From assembly GCF_032464895.1 (NCBI RefSeq), contig NZ_JAWDIC010000001.1, positions 868,001 through 932,000 on the forward strand: a stretch of DNA of 64,000 nucleotides, given 5' to 3'. This DNA is from Phycicoccus sp. M110.8 (GTDB lineage: Bacteria; Actinomycetota; Actinomycetes; Actinomycetales; Dermatophilaceae). The notes below the pieces were generated by a model. That model saw only the letters and a program-made list of their open reading frames with translations. It was not told the DNA's origin and ran no database searches. The position numbers were made by a program, and so were the translations under genes. Below are positions 51,366-59,755 of the stretch, in pieces. Position 1 is the first letter of the stretch; every line of letters starts with the position of its first letter.

Positions 51366-52772
51366 ATGACGCAGACCCCTGGGCCGGCCGCCGGCCCCAC
51401 CGCCGCACCCGCCTCCGGGCTGGACCGGTTCTTCGACTGGCTCCGGTCCATCGACCTCCGCCGCGACGGCGAGGAGAAGTGGCTGGCCGGCGTCTGCTCC
51501 GGCATCGCCACCCGACTCGGCGTCGACCCCATCGTGATCCGCGCGGCCCTCGTGCTGCTCGTCCTCATGGGCGGCATCGGCATCACCGTCTACCTCATCG
51601 CGTGGGCCTTCATCCCCAACAACCGCGAGGAGATCGTCGCCGAGCGCGCGATCCGCCAGGGCGACGTCCTCGGCATCATCCTGCTCGTCGTCATCGGGCT
51701 CTCCCTCATCGGCGGCCCCGGCATCGGCCACGACAACGGGTTCGTCTGGTTCTGGTGGGTCGCCATCCCGGTGGCCGTGGTCGTCTGGCTCGTGGCCCGC
51801 CACCGCGACGGCAGGCCCGCGCACGGTTCCGCGACCCCCGCGGGCGGGACCGGGTACGCCGCGGGCGGCACCGGGACCGCCGCGGGCGGCACCGGGACCG
51901 CCGCGGGCGGCACCGGGCACACCGCGGGTGCGACGCCGTCCGCCTCCGCGACGGCCCCCGGCTCCACGGCAGGACCCGAACCGATGGCGTATGCCGCGCC
52001 GTCGGCCACGGCCACCGCCGACCACCCGGCCTGGCCGCCGCAGGGTCCGGTGCCGCCGGCGCCCGTCGCGCCGCGGCCGCCCAGGGCTCCCCGCCCCCCG
52101 CGCCGTCGCAGTGCCGGCTTCGTCGGCGCCCTGCTCGTCGGCGGCCTGGCCCTGGCGGTCTACGGCCTCACCCTGTGGCTGCACGACGCCAACTCCTGGC
52201 CCGGCAGCGACGAGACCGTCGCCCTCGCCGCCTCGCTCGCCGTGTTCGGCGTGGCCCTGGTCGGCCTCGGGCTGGCCGGCTACCGGGCCGGGCTCACCGC
52301 CTTCGTCGCCATCGTGCTGGCGTTCAGCACCTGGAGCGCCTCGGTGGTGCCGAACCTCAACCTCGGCGGCGGGATCGGCGACCGGGTGTGGCGACCCGCG
52401 GCGACCGACACCAACCCCCGGTACCGCCTGGGCATCGGCTCGGCCGAGCTGGACCTCACCGACGCCGCCAACGACCCCTCGACCCCGGCTCGAGTCGACG
52501 CCCGCGTCGGCATCGGCGAGCTGCGGATCCGCATCCCGAAGGACCTGACCGTCGAGGTGCGCAGCGAGGTCGGCGCGGGCGACATCTCCCGCACCGACCC
52601 CACCCCGGACGTGTTCCCCGGATCGCCTTCGGACAGCGACCTCTTCAACAGCTCGAGCTCCGTCCGCGACGGACGCAACGTCAGCACCACCCAGACCTTC
52701 GGCAGCGGCACCCCCGACGTCGTCGTCGATGCCCACGTCGGCCTCGGCCAGATCCTCATCGGCAAGGAGTGA
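51366..52772 (+). CDS. PspC-domain/LiaF-like membrane protein
   Basis: A 468-residue protein. The PspC domain (about 25-80) has EKWLAGVCSGIATRLGVDPI and VIRAALVLLVLMGGIGITVY LIAWAFIP; another transmembrane pair spans about 95-140. A Gly/Ala/Thr linker follows with a four-fold seven-residue repeat (AAGGTGT), then TMs at about 250-320. The C-terminal domain (YRLGIGSAELDLTDAAND, RVDARVGIGELRIRIPKDL, VEVRSEVGAGDI) resembles the LiaF/DUF4097-like toastrack that shuts off an envelope-stress kinase. It probably modulates the neighbouring PspC-kinase. ATG 51366 and 51357 are both possible starts; neither has a strong ribosome site. Confidence 0.85.
   Translation: MTQTPGPAAGPTAAPASGLDRFFDWLRSIDLRRDGEEKWLAGVCSGIATRLGVDPIVIRAALVLLVLMGGIGITVYLIAWAFIPNNREEIVAERAIRQGDVLGIILLVVIGLSLIGGPGIGHDNGFVWFWWVAIPVAVVVWLVARHRDGRPAHGSATPAGGTGYAAGGTGTAAGGTGTAAGGTGHTAGATPSASATAPGSTAGPEPMAYAAPSATATADHPAWPPQGPVPPAPVAPRPPRAPRPPRRRSAGFVGALLVGGLALAVYGLTLWLHDANSWPGSDETVALAASLAVFGVALVGLGLAGYRAGLTAFVAIVLAFSTWSASVVPNLNLGGGIGDRVWRPAATDTNPRYRLGIGSAELDLTDAANDPSTPARVDARVGIGELRIRIPKDLTVEVRSEVGAGDISRTDPTPDVFPGSPSDSDLFNSSSSVRDGRNVSTTQTFGSGTPDVVVDAHVGLGQILIGKE
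51840..51923 (+). repeat. In-frame 21-bp minisatellite in the PspC gene
   Basis: Four 21-bp units run from 51840 to 51923, each near GCGGGCGGCACCGGGACCGCC, with two exact copies at 51861-51881 and 51882-51902. They encode AGGTGTA-type repeats in the linker between membrane parts. The unit length is a multiple of three, so copy-number change would lengthen or shorten the linker without a frameshift. Confidence 0.85.
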
Positions 52773-52777
52773 CTCCC

Positions 52778-53197
52778 GTGACCACCCCCATCCCCGGCAG
52801 CGCCGGAGACCCCCAGGACCCGCAGCCCACGGGCAGCGACCCCACCCGCGAGATCGAGCTGGACCAGACCGGCCCGGTGCAGCCCTCGGCCGACAGCCGG
52901 GTGTTCGGCACCGCGCAGGCGGGCGCCCACGAACAGCCGGCGCCGGCTGCCTGGGACGCCCCGACGAGCGTCGAGCGCGAGGAGCCGCAGCGACCCTCGG
53001 GGCCGCACCTGCCGCCGGTCCTGCTCGGCATCGTGTGCCTCGCGATCGCGGGTCTGGCCATCTGGCAGGAGGTGACCGACGTCCAGGTCGACTGGGGCAA
53101 CGTCGGCCCGCTCGGGATCGTCGCCATCGGCGCCCTGCTCGTGCTGCTCGGCCTGGTCGGGCTGCTCGGCTCGCGCCGCCGGGGCCGGACGAGCTGA
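52778..53197 (+). CDS. Small membrane protein downstream of the PspC gene
   Basis: A 139-residue protein. An acidic, Pro/Ala-rich N-terminal half (about 1-80) has no known domain. Two transmembrane helices follow: LLGIVCLAIAGLAIWQEVT and VGPLGIVAIGALLVLLGLVG LLGSR, ending RRRGRTS. It starts five bases after the PspC gene stop, so it is in the same operon. It may help the PspC protein or regulate the kinase, an inference from context only. Confidence 0.75.
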   Translation: MTTPIPGSAGDPQDPQPTGSDPTREIELDQTGPVQPSADSRVFGTAQAGAHEQPAPAAWDAPTSVEREEPQRPSGPHLPPVLLGIVCLAIAGLAIWQEVTDVQVDWGNVGPLGIVAIGALLVLLGLVGLLGSRRRGRTS

Positions 53198-53226
53198 CCC
53201 TCCACGGCGGTGGCCGCGAACCGCGG

Positions 53227-53883
53227 TCACCGCCGTTCTGGCGCCCGGAGGCCGGCCTCCCGGGCCAGGACCACCGCCTGGACCCGGTCGCGCAGGTCGA
53301 GCTTGGCGAAGAGGTGCCGGACGTGCGTCTTGACCGTCGCCATGCTGATGACCAGCTCCTGGGCGATCTCGGCGTTGCTGCGGCCCGCCCCGATGAGGGC
53401 GAGCACCTCGCGCTCGCGGTCGCTGAGCGAGGCGAGCACTGCGGCCAGCTCTCCCGGCACCGGTGGGCTGACGCGGTAGTGGTCCAGGACGCGGGCCAGG
53501 ACGGTGGGCGCGACGACGGGCTCACCGGCCGCCGCCCGGCGCACGGCGTCGACGAGTCGCTCGGCGGTGACGTCCTTGAGCAGGAACCCCACCGCACCGG
53601 CCCGCAGCGCGTCGGCGACGTGCTCGTCGAGGTCGAACGTCGTGAGCACGAGCACCCGGCTCGCCCCGCCCGCTGCGGTGATCCGCCGGGTCGCCTCGAC
53701 CCCGTCGACCCCGGGCATGCGCACGTCCATGAGGACGACGTCGGGCTGCAGCGCCGCGACGGCCTCCACGGCGCTGGCACCGTCGGCGGCCTCGCCCACC
53801 ACCTCGACGCCGCCGAGCTCCAGGATCATCCGCAGGCCGGTCCGCACGAGGTCCTGGTCGTCGACGAGCAGGACCCGGGTCAC
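53227..53883 (-). CDS. NarL/LuxR-type response regulator
   Basis: A 218-residue regulator. Receiver domain: VLLVDDQDLVRTGLRMILEL, DVVLMDVRMPGVDGVEATRR (phosphorylated Asp), VLVLTTFDLDEHVADALRAG (FDLDEHV is typical of this subfamily), VGFLLKDVTAERLVDAVRRA (Lys). HTH: SLSDREREVLALIGAGRSNA, EIAQELVISMATVKTHVRHL, FAKLDLRDRVQAVVLA. It begins with GTG 53883 that overlaps the kinase stop as GTGA. It converges on the small membrane protein and is the second NarL-type regulator within 4 kb. Confidence 0.95.
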   Translation of the reverse strand: MTRVLLVDDQDLVRTGLRMILELGGVEVVGEAADGASAVEAVAALQPDVVLMDVRMPGVDGVEATRRITAAGGASRVLVLTTFDLDEHVADALRAGAVGFLLKDVTAERLVDAVRRAAAGEPVVAPTVLARVLDHYRVSPPVPGELAAVLASLSDREREVLALIGAGRSNAEIAQELVISMATVKTHVRHLFAKLDLRDRVQAVVLAREAGLRAPERR

Positions 53884-55004
53884 GCCGGCACCCGGTCGCT
53901 GCCCGGGGCACGGACCACCGGCAGCGTCACGCGCAGCTCGAAGCCCCCGTCGGTGGCGTCCACGGCATACGTCCCGCCGAGCAGCTCGGCGCGATGGCGT
54001 ATGCCGGTGAGCCCGCGGCCGTCGTGGACCGGGCCCCGGCCGGGGCGGGCGTTCCGGGCGGTCACGGCCACCTCGGTGGGGCCCCAGTCGACCCCGATCG
54101 CGACGTGCTCACCCGGCGCGTGCCGGGCGGCGTTGGTCAGGCACTCCTGCACGACGCGGTGGACGGCCAGCCCGGCCGCCGACTGCTCGGAGCCGGGCGT
54201 GCCCGTGACCGTGAGGGCGTTGGGCACGCCCGCGGCGCGGGCCCGGCCGGCCAGCTCCACCACCCCGCCGACCGCGTGGCCGTCGCGCCCAGGGGCCAGC
54301 AGGTCGACGACGCCTCGCACCTCCGCGAGCGCGCGGTGCGCGGTGGAGCGGATCGTCTCGACCGGCTCCGCCGCGAGGTCCGGCCTCAGCCTGAGGGCCT
54401 GCGAGGCCGCCTCCGCCTGGATCGCGATGAGGGTGAGCTCGTGGCCCACGACGTCGTGCAGCTCCTGCGCGATGCGGGCGCGCTCGGCGCCCACGGCCGC
54501 CTCCTCGGCCCGGAGCCGTTCCTCCCGGAGCTGGTCCGTGAGGGCGGCCAGCGCCTCGTTCTGGCCCCGAAGGTGGCGGACCAGCCGGCCCGCGAGCACC
54601 GGCGCCACCACGACCAGCACGGCACCGACCGCCGCGACCGGCAGCTCCGGCCCCAGCAGGGTGCCTACGGCCGACGCCGTCGCCGCCCACGCCGTGGTGA
54701 GGCCAACGGCCAGCCGCGGCCGGCCACGGTCGCCGAGGGCGAAGAACTGCAGCACGACCACGACGAACCCCAGCACCGGGTAGCCCTCCAGCGGCACGAG
54801 CCAGAAGGCCGAGGACACCAGCGCCGACTCGACCGGGAAGGTGCGCCGCCACGCCAGTGGGAGCGTCGACCCCAGCACGTAGAGGACGCCCGTCGCCGGC
54901 CCGGCGATCGGCACGACGACCAGCTGGGCGAGCCCTGCGAGCGTGAGCGCGAGCGCGAGGGCGGCGTCGAGCCTCGTGCTCCTGATCCGCTCGACAGCGC
55001 CCAC
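53880..55004 (-). CDS. NarL-system sensor histidine kinase
   Basis: About 374 residues. Five or six transmembrane segments occur in the N-terminal half (about 10-140), such as ALALALTLAGLAQLVVVPI, LGFVVVVLQFFALGDRG and VAAVGAVLVVVAPVLAGRLV. The HisKA_3 part has ERARIAQELHDVVGHELTLIA (H in ELHDVV), a coiled segment and an HATPase domain with VHRVVQECLTNAARHAPG (N box) and DGRGLTGIRHRAELLGGTYA (G box). The GLTGIRHR codons include the rare ATA inside a GGCATAC motif. I chose GTG 55004; GTG 55031 would add nine residues. TAGGCT lies 10 to 15 bases before 55004. It likely controls the divergent gene at 55182. Confidence 0.92.
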   Translation of the reverse strand: MGAVERIRSTRLDAALALALTLAGLAQLVVVPIAGPATGVLYVLGSTLPLAWRRTFPVESALVSSAFWLVPLEGYPVLGFVVVVLQFFALGDRGRPRLAVGLTTAWAATASAVGTLLGPELPVAAVGAVLVVVAPVLAGRLVRHLRGQNEALAALTDQLREERLRAEEAAVGAERARIAQELHDVVGHELTLIAIQAEAASQALRLRPDLAAEPVETIRSTAHRALAEVRGVVDLLAPGRDGHAVGGVVELAGRARAAGVPNALTVTGTPGSEQSAAGLAVHRVVQECLTNAARHAPGEHVAIGVDWGPTEVAVTARNARPGRGPVHDGRGLTGIRHRAELLGGTYAVDATDGGFELRVTLPVVRAPGSDRVPA

Positions 55005-55077
55005 GGCCCGAAGCCTAGGGACGACCGGCACCCGCGCACATCAGCCCGTGGGATGACGCGGGAGGGCTCGCCGGGAC

Positions 55078-55100
55078 GACCCGGGTGCAGACCCCGGGTC
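55078..55100. promoter_or_regulatory. Inverted repeat between the kinase gene and its divergent neighbour
   Basis: GACCCGGG (55078-55085) and CCCGGGTC (55093-55100) form a perfect eight-base dyad with a seven-base spacer. It lies about 80 bp before the ATG at 55182 and about 75 bp before the kinase start, a fair position for a NarL-type dimer. Confidence 0.45.
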
Positions 55101-55181
55101 GATGTGGCGGCCGGGCGGCGATTCCTACCGTCGACCAGCGGGGCGCAGACCTGCCCCGCCCACCGACGAGAGGACACCACG

Positions 55182-55910
55182 ATGACCGCCACGACCCAGC
55201 CGACCGATGCGCTGCTGCACCTGCCTGCGCCGGCGCCGACCGAACCGGAGGCCGACCCCACCCGCCACCCGCTCACGCGGCTCAGCACCTGGTTCGGCGT
55301 GGCCTTCGCGGGGTGCCAGCTCGCGGTGATGGTGGTCATGGCCACCGTGGTGCTGCCCCAGGCGGGCTCACCCGGCGACCCGGCCCTCGCGCGCGGCCAG
55401 CGGGTGCTCGACGCCCAGGGCTCCTACCGCCTCGGCAACTTCGCCTTCGTCCTCGCCGGCACCCTGCTGCTCGGCTTCCTCGGCGCAGTCGTCGCGCACC
55501 TGCGCCGGGCCGACAGGTCGGGCACGCTCGCCACGGTGGCGGGCGCGGCCGGTGCGCTGCTCGCGCTGGTCTGGCCGCTGGGCGGGGTGCTCCACGACGT
55601 GGCGCTCGAGACGGCTGCGAGCGGGACGGACCTGCGCATCCTCGCGGGGTGGGACTCGATCGCGCCCTTCGCCCTCGCGTTCTCGGCACTCCCCCGGGTG
55701 TTCTTCCTCGGTGCCGTGGTCCTCGGGCTCCGCGCCGCCGGGTCGGCGCCGTGGCTGCAGCGGACCGGGCTCGTGCTCATCCCGCTGGCGCTCGTCGGCA
55801 GCGCCACCCTCGTGACCGGCGCCCTGTTCCCCCTGCTCGCCCTCAGCACCCTCGGGTACGAGCTGTGGGTCGGCGCCGTGGCCGTGCACTGGCTGCGGTC
55901 CACCCGCTGA
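55182..55910 (+). CDS. Multi-pass membrane protein, probable target of the adjacent two-component system
   Basis: A 242-residue protein with about six hydrophobic segments: LSTWFGVAFAGCQLAVMVV MATVV, YRLGNFAFVLAGTLLLGFLG, TLATVAGAAGALLALVWPLG, PFALAFSALPRVFFLGAVVL, LVLIPLALVGSATLVTGAL and LLALSTLGYELWVGAVAVHW. The N-terminal 35 residues are polar and Pro-rich. No motif of a known carrier or enzyme is seen. GAGAGGA lies about seven bases before ATG 55182. It diverges from the kinase gene, the usual position of a regulated output gene. Confidence 0.7.
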   Translation: MTATTQPTDALLHLPAPAPTEPEADPTRHPLTRLSTWFGVAFAGCQLAVMVVMATVVLPQAGSPGDPALARGQRVLDAQGSYRLGNFAFVLAGTLLLGFLGAVVAHLRRADRSGTLATVAGAAGALLALVWPLGGVLHDVALETAASGTDLRILAGWDSIAPFALAFSALPRVFFLGAVVLGLRAAGSAPWLQRTGLVLIPLALVGSATLVTGALFPLLALSTLGYELWVGAVAVHWLRSTR

Positions 55911-55944
55911 ACCCGGGCGGCCGGTCCCACCGGGGACCGGTCGC

Positions 55945-56640
55945 TCAGCCCGAGAGCCAGCGGGTCAGGGAGGTGGCGAAGCCGGTGAGCGCGCACGCGC
56001 CCACCTCCTCGCGCGCCACCCACCGCACCGACGCCGTCGATCCGCCCACGTCGTGCACGACGGGGTCGGTCGGGTCCGGGCACCACGCGGCATACACGAC
56101 CCGCACGGCGTGGAAGTCCTCCAGCCGGCCGCTCGGCGCCCGGCCGACCCAGTGCGAGGTGGTCACCTCGAGCAGCTCGGGGGCGTCGACGCGCTGGCCG
56201 CTCTCCTCCCAGACCTCGCGGTGCAGGGCGGCCAGCGGCGACTCCCCCGGGTCGAGGCCGCCACCGGGCAGGGTCCACCGGCCCGGTGCGGCGGTGCGCT
56301 CGGACAGCTCGGTGAGCAGGACCCCGCGCACGCTCGTCACGACGCCGTACGCGGCAGTGCGCTGGTAGGGCTCGGGCCGCTCGTCCTCGCCGACCACGAG
56401 ACCGGGGTCGGTCGGGACCGCTCGCGCCCCGGCGGTGGTCGGGGTGGCGGCCGCGACGGCATACCGCAGCTCCATCACGCCGCCGACGAGGTCGGCCGAC
56501 TCCACGTGCAGCACCGCCCAGCCGCGACGAGCCAGCTCGCGCACGGGGTCCGCGCCGTGGGCCAGGGCGAAGCGGTCGACCTCGCGTCCCGGCCCGGTGG
56601 CCGCGACGACGGCGATGGGGACGGAGTGCGGCGCGCTCAC
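55945..56640 (-). CDS. Nudix hydrolase with N-terminal extension
   Basis: A 231-residue protein. The N-terminal 80 residues contain VPIAVVAATGPGREVDRFAL and a GWAVLHVESADLVGGVMELR segment of unknown fold. The Nudix domain has the box GGGLDPGESPLAALHREVWE ESGQ (GX5EX7REUXEEXGU), followed by EVTTSHWVGRAPSGRLEDFH and FATSLTRWLSG at the end. Nudix enzymes cleave nucleoside diphosphate-X bonds; the substrate is not predictable. Start GTG 56640 overlaps the glycosyltransferase stop as GTGA, so it is the second gene of that operon. Confidence 0.9.
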   Translation of the reverse strand: MSAPHSVPIAVVAATGPGREVDRFALAHGADPVRELARRGWAVLHVESADLVGGVMELRYAVAAATPTTAGARAVPTDPGLVVGEDERPEPYQRTAAYGVVTSVRGVLLTELSERTAAPGRWTLPGGGLDPGESPLAALHREVWEESGQRVDAPELLEVTTSHWVGRAPSGRLEDFHAVRVVYAAWCPDPTDPVVHDVGGSTASVRWVAREEVGACALTGFATSLTRWLSG

Positions 56641-57788
56641 GGGCCGGCCGCCCGGGCGTACTCCCGCTCGGCGAGAGCGGCCACCGCCGGCCAGTCCTGG
56701 GCGGGCGGCTGCGTGCGGTTGGTCGTCGCGATCGTCCGACGCAGCCCCTCGTCGCGGACCAGCCGGGCGAGCGCCCGCGCGAGCTCGTCGTCGTCGTCGC
56801 CCAGCAGGCCGTTCACGCCGTCGACGACGAAGTCGCCCACGCCCGTGTCGCGCCGCGCGACCACGGGCAGGCCGGCGGTCCGCGCCTCCAGGGCGGCGAT
56901 GCCGAACGCCTCGAGGCGCGCGGGCGTGAGGTAGACGTCGCTGTCCCAGTAGGCGGCGCGGAGCTCCTCGCGTCCGACGCGCCCGGGCAGGCTGACCCAG
57001 TCGCCGAGGTCGTGGTGGTGGACGTACGCCTCGAGCCGTCGGCGCTCCGGGCCCTCCCCGAACAGGGTGAGCGACATCCGTGCGCCGGCGGGAGCGAGCT
57101 GGCGGGCGCGGTGGGCGACCTGGAGGACCGCCAGGGGACGCTTGCGCGCGGCGAAGCGCATCGCCGCGACCACCCGCACGGGACGGGCCGCCTCCCTCGC
57201 CTCCCCCGCGGCACCCGCGTGGCCGGGCGGCCCGGGAGCGCGCCAGTGCTCCACGTCGATGCCGTTGGGGAACACGTGCACGGGCACGTCGTGGCCCACC
57301 ACGCCGGCGACGTTCGCCGCGGCCACGCTCGACACCGCCGACAGCGCGGCCCCCCGGGCCCCCCAGCGCCGGGCCTGCCCCAGCACGCGGAACAGCGGTG
57401 CCGAACGGTCCATCAGGCAGTGCCACGTGATCGCGGCCGGCAGGTCCAGGCCCAGCGCGACCCGCACCATGTCGGTGGCGAAGGGGCTCACCACGCCCAT
57501 GTGCACGTGGGCGACGTCGAACCCGCCCTCGGCGAGGCGGCGGCGGACCTCCGGCGGGGCGAGCGGGTTGACGGGCAGCTCGAACGGCAGCCGGACGGCC
57601 ATGCGGTGGACCGGCACGCCGTCGACCGGCCGCACGACCCCGTGCCGCTCGCCGCGCGGTCCAGGGGTGGCCGTGAACACCTCGACCTCGTGACCCCGCG
57701 CGCGCAGGTGGGCGGCCAGGTCGTGCGTCTGGACCTCGATCCCGCCCAGGCGGGGCAGGTAACAGTCGGTCAGGAGGGCCACCTTCAC
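56637..57788 (-). CDS. GT4-family glycosyltransferase
   Basis: A 383-residue GT-B-fold enzyme that transfers a sugar from a nucleotide-sugar. Seen are KVALLTDCYLPRLGGIEVQT (start typical of GT4), DVAHVHMGVVSPFATDMVR, VHVFPNGIDVEHW, RVVAAMRFAARKRPLAVLQV (RK box), LTLFGEGPERRRLEAYVHHH, VSLPGRVGREELRAAYWDS and VYLTPARLEAFGIAALEART AGLPVVARRDTG (the EX7E motif). It resembles PimB/MgtA-like lipid or exopolysaccharide transferases. GTG 57788 has GGGAGG nine bases upstream. It diverges from a PIG-L deacetylase, a combination that fits glycoconjugate synthesis at the envelope. Confidence 0.9.
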   Translation of the reverse strand: MKVALLTDCYLPRLGGIEVQTHDLAAHLRARGHEVEVFTATPGPRGERHGVVRPVDGVPVHRMAVRLPFELPVNPLAPPEVRRRLAEGGFDVAHVHMGVVSPFATDMVRVALGLDLPAAITWHCLMDRSAPLFRVLGQARRWGARGAALSAVSSVAAANVAGVVGHDVPVHVFPNGIDVEHWRAPGPPGHAGAAGEAREAARPVRVVAAMRFAARKRPLAVLQVAHRARQLAPAGARMSLTLFGEGPERRRLEAYVHHHDLGDWVSLPGRVGREELRAAYWDSDVYLTPARLEAFGIAALEARTAGLPVVARRDTGVGDFVVDGVNGLLGDDDDELARALARLVRDEGLRRTIATTNRTQPPAQDWPAVAALAEREYARAAGP

Positions 57789-57822
57789 GATCAAGAGCCT
57801 CCCATGCGACAGGATGGCCGTG

Positions 57823-58644
57823 ATGACCCCCACGCTGGTGGCGTTCCACGCCCACCCGGACGACGAGGCCCTGCTGACGTCCGGCACCCTCGCGCGCGCC
57901 GCGGCGGAGGGTCACCGGGTCGTCGTGGTGGTCGCGACCGACGGCGACCTCGGCCTGACCTCGTCGGAGTACGCCGCCGACGGCCGGCTCGGTGAGCGGC
58001 GGCTGGAGGAGCTGCGCCGCTCGGCGAGCGCCCTGCGGGTCGCACGGGTCGTCTACCTCGGGTACGCCGACAGCGGCCTCGGCCCCGAGACCCACCCCGA
58101 CCCGCCGGGCCGCGTGCGCTTCGTCCGCGCGCCGCTGGAGGAGGCGGCCTCGCGGCTGGCGCAGGTGCTCACCGAGGAGCGGGCGGCGGTGCTGCTCACC
58201 TACGACCGCAACGGGGGCTACGGCCACCGCGACCACGTGCGGGTCCACGAGGTGGGGGCCCGCGCGGCCGAGCTGGCCGGGACGCCGCGCGTGCTGCAGG
58301 CGACCGTCCCCCGCGACACCATCGCGCGGGCGGTGGACCTCGCCGCGAAAGTGTACCGGTTCCCGCCGGAGTTCGACCGGGACTCGTTCAAGCGCGCCTT
58401 CAGCGCCCGCTCCGAGATCACCCACCGCGTCCCCGTGTGGCGGTATGCCGCCCAGAAGCGTGCGTCGATGCGTGCCCACGCGTCGCAGTCCAGCGCCGAC
58501 GACGGGGCCGACCGCACGCTCGCGGCGTTCCTGCGGATCCCGCGCCCGCTGTTCGACCTGGTGTTCGGGCGCGAGTGGTTCGTCGACGCCGCGCAAGCCC
58601 CGGGGATGCCGGTGAGCCGGGACGTGTTCGAGGGCCTCGGGTGA
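57823..58644 (+). CDS. PIG-L family (LmbE-like) zinc deacetylase
   Basis: A 273-residue zinc-dependent N-acetylglucosamine-type deacetylase. Family signatures: TLVAFHAHPDDEALLTSGTL (the AHPDDE metal site), VVVVVATDGDLGLTSS (TDGD), RLEELRRSASALRVARVVYLGYADSG, VLLTYDRNGGYGHRDHVRVH (H-x3-H metal and catalytic His). It may deacetylate a GlcNAc-linked lipid or thiol, as MshB/Mca relatives do. ATG 57823 has AGGATGG five bases upstream; ATG 57814 is the alternative. The next gene starts with a GTGA overlap, so they form one operon. Confidence 0.92.
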   Translation: MTPTLVAFHAHPDDEALLTSGTLARAAAEGHRVVVVVATDGDLGLTSSEYAADGRLGERRLEELRRSASALRVARVVYLGYADSGLGPETHPDPPGRVRFVRAPLEEAASRLAQVLTEERAAVLLTYDRNGGYGHRDHVRVHEVGARAAELAGTPRVLQATVPRDTIARAVDLAAKVYRFPPEFDRDSFKRAFSARSEITHRVPVWRYAAQKRASMRAHASQSSADDGADRTLAAFLRIPRPLFDLVFGREWFVDAAQAPGMPVSRDVFEGLG

Positions 58645-59708
58645 GCACGGTGGTGGTCACGGAGCCGACGAGGAGCCGCAACCGGGTGCGACGGGTCGCC
58701 CAGGCGGTGCTCGGGCTCGGCCTCGCGGCGGCCCTGCTGATCTGGGGCCTGCCGTACTTCGGCAAGACGACGTGGTCGCACGTGTGGGAGGTGCTGACGC
58801 GGGTGCCCGCGAGCACCGCCCTGCTCCTGCTCGGCGGCGTGGTGGTGGGCCTGTACTGCTACACGTTCACGCTGACCGCGTCGATGCACGGCCTCAGGCA
58901 CTGGCAGGCGCTCATCGTCAACGTCGCGGGCTCGTCCGTCGGCAACCTGCTGCCCGGCGGCGGGGCAGTCGGCCTGGCTGCGACGTACACCATCTGCCGG
59001 TCGTGGGGGTTCTCCCGGCGCGAGATCTCGACGTCGGCGATCGTCACCGGCGTGTGGAACGTCCTCGCGCGGATCGCCTTGCCGTTGCTGGCGATCGTGG
59101 GCCTGTATGCCGGGACCGACCCGGACGTGCCGCGCGCCCTCGGGGACGCCGCCCTGGCAGGAGCCCTCACGGGGTCGCTCCTGTTCGGCGCGTTCGTCGC
59201 GATCCTCGTGTCCGAGCGGGCGGCCGTCGCGATCGGGCAGGGCATCGACCGGGTCCTGGGCCGCCTCTGGCGCCGGCGCTCGATGAGCGTGCACGACCTG
59301 GTCGTCGACCTCCGCGCCCGCATCAGCGACATCGTCCGGACCGGCTGGATCTCCATGACCCTCGGGCTCGTGGGGTTCTTCGGCGTGTACTACGGGATCT
59401 TCCTCGTGTGCATGCACGTGACCGGCGTGCACCTGTTCTACGGGCAGCTGTTCGCGGCGTACGCCATAGGCCGGCTCGCCACCGCGGTCGGCGTCACCCC
59501 CGGCGGCTTGGGCATCACCGAGTCGGTCACCGCAGCGGCGCTCGTCGCGTGGGGCGCCGAGCCCGACGCGGCGGTCGCGGGAGCGGTGCTGTTCTCGGCA
59601 TACACGCACTTCATGGAGATCCCGCTCGGTGCGCTCGGCTGGGCAGCCTGGACGCTGAGCCCGAAGAAGGAGCCCGTCGACGACGTGCCCCTGGAGCAGA
59701 CGACGTGA
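58641..59708 (+). CDS. YbhN/lysylphosphatidylglycerol-synthase-TM-type membrane protein
   Basis: A 355-residue UPF0104/YbhN-family protein with about eight transmembrane segments, such as AVLGLGLAAALLIWGLPYFG, LLLLGGVVVGLYCYTFTLT, WQALIVNVAGSSVGNLLPGG GAVGLAATY (the characteristic N...G...LPGG.G motif), TGSLLFGAFVAILVSERAA and MTLGLVGFFGVYYGIFLVCM. The terminal part has TAVGVTPGGLGITESVTAAA, the second signature. Related proteins (MprF flippase part, YbhN) act on lipid transport. GTG 58641 overlaps the deacetylase stop, suggesting a lipid-sugar pathway product as its load. Confidence 0.88.
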   Translation: MSTVVVTEPTRSRNRVRRVAQAVLGLGLAAALLIWGLPYFGKTTWSHVWEVLTRVPASTALLLLGGVVVGLYCYTFTLTASMHGLRHWQALIVNVAGSSVGNLLPGGGAVGLAATYTICRSWGFSRREISTSAIVTGVWNVLARIALPLLAIVGLYAGTDPDVPRALGDAALAGALTGSLLFGAFVAILVSERAAVAIGQGIDRVLGRLWRRRSMSVHDLVVDLRARISDIVRTGWISMTLGLVGFFGVYYGIFLVCMHVTGVHLFYGQLFAAYAIGRLATAVGVTPGGLGITESVTAAALVAWGAEPDAAVAGAVLFSAYTHFMEIPLGALGWAAWTLSPKKEPVDDVPLEQTT

Positions 59709-59755
59709 GCGGCACGGGCGACGTGAGCGGCGCGGGCGACGTGAGCGGCGCGGGC
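59702..59755 (+). repeat. Three tandem copies of an 18-bp unit at a gene start
   Basis: GACGTGAGCGGCACGGGC (59702-59719) is followed by two copies of GACGTGAGCGGCGCGGGC (59720-59737, 59738-59755). Each copy contains a GTG start in frame for the 59705 gene. The repeat duplicates both the overlap with the upstream stop and the start codon. Confidence 0.85.
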
